A DNA stretch of 64,000 nt from contig JAHJLI010000255.1 in NCBI GenBank assembly GCA_018821785.1, positions 22,102 to 86,101 of the forward strand, read 5' to 3'. The translations under genes were made by a program, and so were the position numbers. This document shows positions 43,253 to 50,993 of the stretch, piece after piece (positions within the stretch are counted from its first letter, which is position 1; every line of letters begins with the position of its first letter). The notes beneath the pieces were generated by a model, which did no database searches, was not told the origin of the DNA, and saw only the letters and a list, made by a program, of their open reading frames with translations. This DNA is from Pseudomonadota bacterium (lineage in GTDB: Bacteria > Desulfobacterota > Desulfobulbia > Desulfobulbales > Desulfocapsaceae).

Positions 43253-45142
43253 TTATTCACCAACCAGCGCATCAACATCATTGACGGCGGCGCTGATGAG
43301 CCTCTCCACCGCTTTTTCCGCCGTCACATCGGTGATATATTCCAGAGCGCCTTTGATGTTGCCCTTGGCATCCTTGATCGGGGAAGCGGTATATTTGATC
43401 GGCATGACCTTGCCGTTTGGCTTGGCGGTTGTCTCTGCCTGGACGATGGAATCAGTTCGCATGGCCTTGCCGCAGGCGCAGTTATCGGTTCGACAGTGGT
43501 CGGTCATAAAGAGGTCGTAGCATTTCCGACCGACGACTTCATCCGGGGTCCGCCCCAACACCGCCGCACCCGCCGGATTCATAAAGGTGATACTATAATC
43601 GGTATCTATCGACATTATCGGCGTCGGAATGGTATTGAGGTTTTCAATCTTTTCATCGGCCGCCTGCCGCTGTTTGGCCTCCTCGGTCATATCGAGCACA
43701 TATTCCAACGCCCCTTTGATATTGCCTTTGGCGTCTTTAATCGGCGCACCGGTATACTTGATGGGAATAATCACGCCTTCCGTCGGTCGGGCGATAGTGT
43801 GCTCGGTCACCACCGAGTCGGTGCGCATTGCCCGACCACAGGCACATTTATCTGTTTTACAATGGGGTGTCTTAAAGAGATCGTAACATTTTTTACCAAT
43901 CACCTCGTCCGGTGTCGATCCTACAACCGCGGCGCCGGCCGGATTCATAAAGGTGATGGTGAAATCGGTGTCGATAGCGAGAATCGGAGTGGGAATGATA
44001 TTGAGATTTTCAATCTTTTCTTCGGCGGCCTGTTTCTGTTTTGCCTCCTCCGTCATATCGAGAACAAACTCAAGGGCCCCCTTGATATTGCCCTTGGCAT
44101 CCTTGATCGGTGCCCCGGTATACTTGATCGGGATGATCACTCCTTCGGCCGGACGAGCGATGGTTTGCGCGGTGACCACCGAGTCGGTGCGCATGGCTCG
44201 GCCCAGGGCACACTTTTCTGTCCGACAATGGGGCGTCTTGAACAGATCATAGCATTTCCTGCCGATGACCTCATCCGGTGTCTTCCCGACAACGCCGGCT
44301 CCTGCCGGATTCATATAGGTGATGGTATATTCGGTGTCAATGGCCAGCACCGGCGTTGGCAGGGCATTGAGGTTCTCAACCTTCTCGTCGGCCACCTGCT
44401 TTTGTTTCACTTCTTCCGTCATATCGAGGATATATTCAAGGGCACCCGTGATGTTTCCCTTGGCGTCCTTGATCGGTGCACTAGTATATTTGATCGGCAC
44501 AATGACCCCATCCCTCGGCCGGGCGATGGTCTGCTCCGTCACCACGGAATCGGTTTTCATTGCCCGGGCACAGGCACATTTTTCGGTCTTGCAATGCGGC
44601 GTCTTAAAGAGGTCATAACATTTTTTCCCGATCACTTCATCGACTGTCATTCCGGCTACTGCAGCACCAGCCGGATTCATGAAAGTGATGGAAAATTTGG
44701 TATCGATCTCCATGATCGGCGTAGGGATAACGTCCAGGTCCGTCGACAACTGCCTCAATTTGGCCTCGGTGGCCTTTTGGTTGCTGATATCATTCAGGGT
44801 CACAAAGGTGTTGCTGCTGCCATTCATCGGTATGGCATTGCTGGTAAAGAAGGCAATACTTTTATCCCCGTTCTTATATATCACTTCGGAGGAAACCGAT
44901 TTATTGATCCTTCTCGATTTTTCAACCGGACAATCTTTTGTTCCACAAAGCTGCGTGGGACAGGCCTCTTCACAGGTCATCTTGGCCAGGAGCGCCTCCC
45001 TGGTAAGGTTGAATCGTGTCAGAAATGGCTGGTTGGCCCAGGTGACCACCTTTTTTTCATTAACGATATAGCTCGGCTCCAAAAGCAGTTCTAAACATGC
45101 CGTATCCTCTTCCATATTTCTTGTCCTTTGCTTATTTTCCAT
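43253..45142 (-). CDS. Multi-PAS sensor protein (five PAS units, four near-identical, Cys-rich)
   Basis: Repeated ITFMNPAGAAVVGxTPDEVIGKKCYDLFKTPHCKTxKCACxRAMxTDSVV. Confidence 0.88.
   Translation of the reverse strand: MENKQRTRNMEEDTACLELLLEPSYIVNEKKVVTWANQPFLTRFNLTREALLAKMTCEEACPTQLCGTKDCPVEKSRRINKSVSSEVIYKNGDKSIAFFTSNAIPMNGSSNTFVTLNDISNQKATEAKLRQLSTDLDVIPTPIMEIDTKFSITFMNPAGAAVAGMTVDEVIGKKCYDLFKTPHCKTEKCACARAMKTDSVVTEQTIARPRDGVIVPIKYTSAPIKDAKGNITGALEYILDMTEEVKQKQVADEKVENLNALPTPVLAIDTEYTITYMNPAGAGVVGKTPDEVIGRKCYDLFKTPHCRTEKCALGRAMRTDSVVTAQTIARPAEGVIIPIKYTGAPIKDAKGNIKGALEFVLDMTEEAKQKQAAEEKIENLNIIPTPILAIDTDFTITFMNPAGAAVVGSTPDEVIGKKCYDLFKTPHCKTDKCACGRAMRTDSVVTEHTIARPTEGVIIPIKYTGAPIKDAKGNIKGALEYVLDMTEEAKQRQAADEKIENLNTIPTPIMSIDTDYSITFMNPAGAAVLGRTPDEVVGRKCYDLFMTDHCRTDNCACGKAMRTDSIVQAETTAKPNGKVMPIKYTASPIKDAKGNIKGALEYITDVTAEKAVERLISAAVNDVDALVGE
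43280..44740. repeat. Internal tandem repeat, about 366 bp per unit, encoding four PAS domains
   Basis: Four successive near-identical units; antisense ORF starts at 43953 and 44319 are 366 bp apart. Confidence 0.85.
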
Positions 45143-45195
45143 ATTTTTACTCTCCTGACTCCAATCGGTTTAAAAGGCTGTTTGATAAAAACCCG

Positions 45196-46728
45196 TTAAG
45201 CTATATCCACCCCAAGATGGTTCCGGATCAAATTGTGAATGTTGACAACCAGCACATGTTCACTTCTCTTGTCTTCCTGCTCGTAAACTATCAACCTGTC
45301 TAGGGTGTCCCGTCTTTTTGCCAGGTCCTTCTTGATCGATGTCGTGGTCTGATACTGCTCCTGCTTGTAAATCGTCACAATTCCATCCACCTCGAGGGCC
45401 ACCGTAGTTGCTTCACTTCGACAGATAATGAGCTTTCGTTCTCCGGTGTTCTGCTGCCCTCCGGCATAGCCGTAGAATTCCCTGAGATTGATCACCGGAA
45501 CCACCAAGCCGCGGAGATTTATCACTCCACTTTTGAAAGCGCTTGCGCCGGGCAATCCCAGCACTCCCGTCTTTTCGATAATTTCCTGAACATCTTTCAG
45601 TTGCACCGCCATATGCTTACCAATCCAGAAAACCAGGTAGCAGTTTTCGGTAATCAGATGGTGGGCGCTGCTTATCGCTTCTTTGCCTTTATCCTTCACC
45701 ACCTCGGAACCGCTACTTAAACGGGCCAGGGCTTTTAATTCTGTAGAATGGCTTTGAACCAGGTTGTCCATATTCAGCAACAGGATATTCAACCCATCCT
45801 TCTTTTGATAAATCCCTGAAATGAAGTCATTCCCTCCACCTCCAAGAGGCAAAATATCATCTTCGGGAATGGATTCGATTGCCTTCACCTCCTCTACGAT
45901 TAATCCGACCGCAAAGGTGTTGTCCGACACCACTAGAATCCTGGTATTCTCTCCCAGGTATTCGTCGCCTGCGACACCTGGCCCGGCAAGCAGCCTTCTG
46001 GCGTTCAATACCGGAATGGTTCTGCCTCTGAGAGTCAGGGAACCGTCAATATCACCGTGTTTGAAGAGATCTTCGATGGAACTGCTGAACGGTGGGTCTG
46101 GCTCCTCGACCCCGCCTCGATACATCTGATTGACCGCATCGAAAAAGGTGATCTCCTGGGTGTACTCCACCGGAACTCCGTATAATTGCTCAGCAAACGC
46201 AAAAACCACATACCGGGAATAGCGGGTCACCCTGGTCTCTTTGTTGTCATTCAGCAAGGCTTCGCCGATTTTCTCAAGTTCAATGGCATTGCCGGGAAAG
46301 AGATTATTAAGATCAAGGAGTTCGACGGTTCTTTTGCCCTTTTCCAAGGTGATAAGGGAAGAAATTACTTTATCTTCGGTCTGCAGGGCACTATCCACCT
46401 TGTTGATATCCGCCGCCTCCACCGCAAAAACTTCCTGAATATCGTCAAAAAGCAATCCGTAACGACGATGAAAGAGTTTGACAACGGCAACCTTGGCGGT
46501 CTCGTCATACTCCTGCTGGACCAGCCCGAGTCTCTTTTTCAGGTTGATGAGCGGGATAACCTCTTCCCGCAGATGCATTATACCTTCGACGAAATCAAGG
46601 CTGGCGGGCAGCCTCTGAATACGCCCGGTGACTGGAGTTGCCTCGGCAACGCTTTCCGCCTTCAGAGCAATTTCCAAACCTACCGATCTATCGAGGAGAA
46701 AAGATGCAAATAACTGCGGTTGTGTCAT
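45196..46728 (-). CDS. Triple-CheW-domain chemotaxis coupling protein
   Basis: Three CheW units: IQRLPASLDFVEGIMHLREEVIPLINLKKRLGL, GVPVEYTQEITFF...LTLRGRTIPVLNARRLL, AVQLKDVQEIIEKTGVLGLPGASAFKSGVINLRGLVVPVINLREFYG; start set to 46728. Confidence 0.85.
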   Translation of the reverse strand: MTQPQLFASFLLDRSVGLEIALKAESVAEATPVTGRIQRLPASLDFVEGIMHLREEVIPLINLKKRLGLVQQEYDETAKVAVVKLFHRRYGLLFDDIQEVFAVEAADINKVDSALQTEDKVISSLITLEKGKRTVELLDLNNLFPGNAIELEKIGEALLNDNKETRVTRYSRYVVFAFAEQLYGVPVEYTQEITFFDAVNQMYRGGVEEPDPPFSSSIEDLFKHGDIDGSLTLRGRTIPVLNARRLLAGPGVAGDEYLGENTRILVVSDNTFAVGLIVEEVKAIESIPEDDILPLGGGGNDFISGIYQKKDGLNILLLNMDNLVQSHSTELKALARLSSGSEVVKDKGKEAISSAHHLITENCYLVFWIGKHMAVQLKDVQEIIEKTGVLGLPGASAFKSGVINLRGLVVPVINLREFYGYAGGQQNTGERKLIICRSEATTVALEVDGIVTIYKQEQYQTTTSIKKDLAKRRDTLDRLIVYEQEDKRSEHVLVVNIHNLIRNHLGVDIA

Positions 46729-46750
46729 CGCCACACTCCTTGTGTAGTTA

Positions 46751-47152
46751 TCAGTTAACCGACCCGACCATTCTATCAATCACAGCTTCCAGTTCGGCGA
46801 TATTTCGCCCAGCCTGGGTGATATACCTTGGTTCCAACAAATGATATTTTTTATCGTCTGCCCCAGCCAGGTCCGCGACAACCAGAATTTTTTTCAGCCC
46901 CTCAAACGATTCCCTGGCACTCACCATCTTGTCGAGATCATCGACGTCCTTGACATAGAGGATGACCACATCACCATGTTTCGGAGATTCGTCTGCAATT
47001 CGGGACAAACAAGAATGTGCCTCACCGAGGGTCACGATATTTCGCAGGCCATCATTCTTTCGTAAAGCGGCTAGGTAACGCTGCGGGCAATTTCGCCACC
47101 GGCAATCAGCACCGCATGACTCTTTCAAGGTTGAAAAAAAAAATGTCCTCAT
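46751..47152 (-). CDS. Hypothetical alpha/beta protein adjacent to CheW gene
   Basis: MRTFFFSTLKESCGADCRWRNCPQRYLAAL...GDVVILYVKDVDDLDKMVSARESFEGLKKILVVADL; start uncertain. Confidence 0.55.
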   Translation of the reverse strand: MRTFFFSTLKESCGADCRWRNCPQRYLAALRKNDGLRNIVTLGEAHSCLSRIADESPKHGDVVILYVKDVDDLDKMVSARESFEGLKKILVVADLAGADDKKYHLLEPRYITQAGRNIAELEAVIDRMVGSVN

Positions 47153-47336
47153 ATCTATCTCTTCACGTCCCGTGAGACCTGCTGTTAACCATTTCGAACA
47201 TCGCCACCTGCCCATGCTGGCAATGCACCATCTATGCCACCGTATTCTTCGGTCTCTGCTCAATTTTTATCTGACGTTTTTTCAACGCCTTAGGCGGAAA
47301 TCTCGTTTTGACGGGGTTTTTCCTGCAACGGAGATC

Positions 47337-47354
47337 TGTTAACAAAAGTTAACA
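47337..47354. promoter_or_regulatory. Candidate operator: TGTTAAC-AAAA-GTTAACA, with a third GTTAAC at 47367
   Basis: Perfect inverted repeat in a divergent intergenic region. Confidence 0.45.
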
Positions 47355-47553
47355 TTGCACTGTTTCGTTAACAATGGTCGCTGTTCCGGTATCAGTAGAT
47401 GCTTTATTGAAACTAAATGAGGGCCGAAAAGTCATTGGAGAGAATTGGTTTCTTGCTGTACATTCATGCCTCAATCCACCCATTCAAGGAGGGCTATCCG
47501 AAGCTTAAAACTCCATTTTCCCCTAAAAGGGGAATCCCGTTTATCGGGCGCAG

Positions 47554-49008
47554 GTGCCTATGGTATTCAATTCCTATTCATTCATTGTATTTTTTCTCCC
47601 AATTACGCTTCTGGGCTTTTATTTCTTTTCTAGAAAAAGCAGGCAATGGGCGGCAGTTTGGCTGGTTATAGCGTCCCTGTTCTTTTATGGTTCGTGGGAT
47701 TGCCGATTTATCCCAATACTCTTGACGTCCATTTTAATTAATTATTTTACCTGCAAACGGATACTTTCCGCGACCCCGACAAGCGGCAGGTGGTGGTTGA
47801 CCGCTTCAATCACTTTCAACCTCTCACTTCTCGGCTTTTTCAAATACGTTAACTTTTTTATCGTATCCCTCAATGATGTCACCTCCGGCAATATACCTCT
47901 GCTCAACATTATCCTGCCTATCGGCATTTCCTTTTTCACTTTCACTCAGATCTCGTTGTTGGTTGATGCCTATCATGGGAAATTAAAAAATCTGAACTTC
48001 ACCCACTACCTGTTATTTGCATCCTATTTTCCCTATATCGTTGCCGGCCCCATCCTCCATCATGCGGAAATGCTGCCGCAATTTTCCGACCCCGACCATT
48101 ACCAGGTGAAAGCCAATAATTTTGTTATTGGTATTTCTATTTTTGTCTTTGGCCTGGGGAAGAAACTCCTCATTGCCGACAATCTGGCCTTGGCAATTTC
48201 CCCTCTTTTCGCCGACGGGAATCCGCATGTGTTTCAGGCATGGCTCGGGATGCTGGTCTACACTTTGCAACTGTATTTTGATTTTTCCGGCTATTCCGAT
48301 ATGGCCATTGGGGTCTCACGACTCATGGGATTTCACATACCCATCAACTTTAATTCTCCCTATAAGGCCACAAGCGTCAGTGACTTCTGGCAAAGGTGGC
48401 ACATCTCCCTCTCGCGGTTTCTACGCAATTATCTTTACATCCCTCTGGGCGGCAACCGCCGGGGACAGCTGCAGCGCTATCGCAATTTGATTCTCACCAT
48501 GTTGCTCGGTGGCCTATGGCATGGCGCCAACTGGACCTTTGTCATATGGGGCGGCCTGCATGGGTTGTATCTCTGTGTTCAGCACGGATGGCAATCGATG
48601 CAAAAAGAATACAGGCAGCCGACTGCCCTGAGAAACTCGGTTAATAGAATTATTACCTTCATTGCCGTATTGATCGCCTGGTGTTTTTTCCGCGCCCCGG
48701 ATGTCGCCTCGGCATTCAAGGTGCTCGCGGGAATGGTTGGGCAAAATGGTATTTCCCTGGTAACCGAAATTGATACCTGGGGGTTTATCCTGGTATTCAC
48801 AGCCGCACTTGTTGCCTTTTTTATGCCCAATACCAACGAGCTTTTTCTTTTCCCTGAGAAAGTACAGGAGGTGAAAGCCACTTCCCCTTCAATCCTCGCC
48901 GTGAAATGGTCACCGAATATCTTATGGGGCCTTGTTGTAGGCTGCATCTTTGCCCTCTGTATTTTGAGCATCGAGCGGACCAGTGATTTTATTTACGCTC
49001 AATTTTAG
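47554..49008 (+). CDS. MBOAT-family O-acyltransferase (AlgI-like)
   Basis: MVFNSYSFIVFFLPITLLGFYFFSRK; PYKATSVSDFWQRWHISLSRFLRNYLYIPLGGNRRG; LLGGLWHGANWTFVIWGGLHGLYL. Confidence 0.92.
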   Translation: MPMVFNSYSFIVFFLPITLLGFYFFSRKSRQWAAVWLVIASLFFYGSWDCRFIPILLTSILINYFTCKRILSATPTSGRWWLTASITFNLSLLGFFKYVNFFIVSLNDVTSGNIPLLNIILPIGISFFTFTQISLLVDAYHGKLKNLNFTHYLLFASYFPYIVAGPILHHAEMLPQFSDPDHYQVKANNFVIGISIFVFGLGKKLLIADNLALAISPLFADGNPHVFQAWLGMLVYTLQLYFDFSGYSDMAIGVSRLMGFHIPINFNSPYKATSVSDFWQRWHISLSRFLRNYLYIPLGGNRRGQLQRYRNLILTMLLGGLWHGANWTFVIWGGLHGLYLCVQHGWQSMQKEYRQPTALRNSVNRIITFIAVLIAWCFFRAPDVASAFKVLAGMVGQNGISLVTEIDTWGFILVFTAALVAFFMPNTNELFLFPEKVQEVKATSPSILAVKWSPNILWGLVVGCIFALCILSIERTSDFIYAQF

Positions 49009-49021
49009 AGAGCCTGCGCCC

Positions 49022-50212
49022 ATGAACAATTCGAATATATCCACAACAAGCAATGTCACCGTCTATTTTGCAACCATTGGTTTATCGGCTCTCTTGCTCC
49101 TTGGAGCCATTGTCACCCTGAACTATGTGGTTGATCCATATTTCATCCATCAGTGGGACAGCCCCTTGCTGCATCGACTCAGCCCGGCCCAGCAGAAAAT
49201 TATGCCCTGGGCCAAGACCTACGCTGCTTATCGCTACCAGCCCGAGGTCGTTTTCCTTGGCAGTTCAAGAACCGAAATCGGCTTACCGACAGAGAGTCAC
49301 TTGTTTTCCGGCAAACGTGTTTTCAACCTTGCAATAAGCGGTGCCTCCACCGGCGATGCCATCAACATGCTCAGGCACACAGCCTTTTTTCACCGCCCGG
49401 AGATTATTGTCTGGGGTCTTGATTATGGCTGGCAATTCCGGGAGAAAACCGGCAACACCGATTTCGAAAAAGAGTTGGTTGCCAAAGGACCCTACTACTC
49501 GATCCGGCGCGCTTTTCTGAATATTAAACGTTCAGTGTCGATGGCAATGACCGGCGATGCCCTCAATATTGTATTTGGAAAATCCGAGCAAAGCTGCCAG
49601 TCCCTTTTGACATATTACGGCCATAAATCATGGCAGTGCCTTGAAATAATAATGAAAAACGAAGGGGGTACGAAAAAGGCCTTTGAAGAGGTACTCAAGA
49701 AAAAGGAACCCTTGGGAAATCCAGAGGACGTTGCGGCAACGGTCCAGCTTCTCGACCGGGTGATCGGTGATTATTGCCAGGATGGCACGACGTTACGCTT
49801 TTATTTTCAGCCAATTCACGCTCTGGCTGAGTTATCCTATTGGGCGACATTGGGGGCGGACTTAGATAATTGGAAAAGAGCGCTGGTGCAAATGATCGAT
49901 GCCCGAAGGCAAGGAGGTTGTGATGTCCAGCTCTATGATTTTTCCGGTTTTAACAGCATCACCACCGAAGAAATTCCCCAGACCACCGGTAAAGACACCA
50001 TGCAACACTATTGGGAACAGTCCCATTATCGCGGTGAGGTGGGCCTTCGAATTCTTGAAGAAATGTTGGGGAAAGAAAAGCGGGCAGAGGATAACATCTT
50101 CGGCATCGAGTTACGTGGCGACACTATTGAGCAACATCTCCTCAACTTTCGTCAATCGCGCCAGCAGTATATTACCGAACACCCAAAGGAAACTGCCAAC
50201 ATTGTGCAATAA
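49022..50212 (+). CDS. Membrane-anchored SGNH-like protein, partner of the MBOAT acyltransferase
   Basis: N-terminal TM; EVVFLGSSRTEIGLPTESHLFSGKRVFNLAISGAS; immediately downstream of MBOAT gene. Confidence 0.75.
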   Translation: MNNSNISTTSNVTVYFATIGLSALLLLGAIVTLNYVVDPYFIHQWDSPLLHRLSPAQQKIMPWAKTYAAYRYQPEVVFLGSSRTEIGLPTESHLFSGKRVFNLAISGASTGDAINMLRHTAFFHRPEIIVWGLDYGWQFREKTGNTDFEKELVAKGPYYSIRRAFLNIKRSVSMAMTGDALNIVFGKSEQSCQSLLTYYGHKSWQCLEIIMKNEGGTKKAFEEVLKKKEPLGNPEDVAATVQLLDRVIGDYCQDGTTLRFYFQPIHALAELSYWATLGADLDNWKRALVQMIDARRQGGCDVQLYDFSGFNSITTEEIPQTTGKDTMQHYWEQSHYRGEVGLRILEEMLGKEKRAEDNIFGIELRGDTIEQHLLNFRQSRQQYITEHPKETANIVQ

Positions 50213-50253
50213 TGACACAATATCAGAATATTAAATCAATACAATCATTGCCA

Positions 50254-50290
50254 TGATATCAGGAAAACTCCACGCCACGTTTTTAAAAAA
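50254..50290 (-). pseudogene. Short duplicated remnant of the 3' end of an NtrC-type regulator gene
   Basis: GATATCAGGAAAACTCCACGCCACGTTTTTAAAAAAACTGG versus GATATCAGGAAAACTCCACACCATGTTTTTCAAAAAGCTGG at 50991-51031. Confidence 0.55.
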
Positions 50291-50389
50291 ACTGGGACTA
50301 ACAAGCATAACTCTCTAATCCCTTCCCAAGAAGATTGATTCGAGAGCTTCGGGTCATTTATTAAAAGGCCACCTCGGGAAAATATAAAT

Positions 50390-50455
50390 ACGTCCCCTTT
50401 TTCGTATCTCCCCTTTTTCGTATCCTTTTTCGTACTTTTTCGTCTCTCGTATATA
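50390..50455. repeat. Degenerate short tandem repeat (CC)CCTTTTTCGTAT
   Basis: CGTCCCCTTTTTCGTATCTCCCCTTTTTCGTATCCTTTTTCGTACTTTTTCGTCTCTCGTATA. Confidence 0.75.
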
Positions 50456-50490
50456 GGGATTGTTAGAGGTTCTTAATAGCAGCTATTGTA

Positions 50491-50667
50491 TCAAGCTTGA
50501 TTTCCCATCGCATCATTCCCAGGAGATTGACCGTTACCTGTTTCACCCCCAAAAGAATCACTTTTTGCATTATCACCCTGTACCTGATCACCACCGGCAA
50601 ATACAGGAGAGACTGTCAAACTAAAGGCAAGAATTAATGAAATGAACAATGCATATAATTTCTTCAT
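50491..50667 (-). CDS. Small secreted peptide, 58 aa (not in ORF track)
   Basis: MKKLYALFISLILAFSLTVSPVFAGGDQVQGDNAKSDSFGGETGNGQSPGNDAMGNQA; signal peptide; RBS AGGAGG at 50673-50678, 5 nt from ATG. Confidence 0.75.
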   Translation of the reverse strand: MKKLYALFISLILAFSLTVSPVFAGGDQVQGDNAKSDSFGGETGNGQSPGNDAMGNQA

Positions 50668-50690
50668 AATTACCTCCTGTTGAATATCAG

Positions 50691-50708
50691 TAATACTACG
50701 TAGTATTA
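50691..50708. promoter_or_regulatory. Perfect 18-bp palindrome in 5' leader of the small peptide gene
   Basis: TAATACTACGTAGTATTA. Confidence 0.6.
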
Positions 50709-50732
50709 ACAGCTTATGTTGAATATAACTAA

Positions 50733-50760
50733 ATTATACGAGTTTTAGAAATAGAGTCAA
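50733..50760 (-). promoter_or_regulatory. Candidate sigma70 promoter for the small peptide gene
   Basis: Minus strand TTGACT - 16 bp - TATAAT. Confidence 0.65.
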
Positions 50761-50993
50761 CCTTTGAAAAGATAAACTATCTATTTATTTTAATACACCC
50801 CTCGTACCATCAGTGTCAGTCAAAAATAAATTACCTAAAAATTAATTTTCAGTAGCTCAGTTATTAAAATAAGGGACACTTCCCCTAAAAATATAATGAC
50901 CAAGCTTGACTTACACAAAAGAAACAGTCAATTATTTGCAATAAATATCTGTAATACAAAGATTTTAAATCAGGAAGAATCACTCTCCCGATA

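Noticed and set aside
43496-45094. 532-aa plus-strand ORF
   Set aside because: Antisense shadow of the repetitive PAS gene; His/Arg-rich, no recognisable domain, open frame explained by repeated codon bias.
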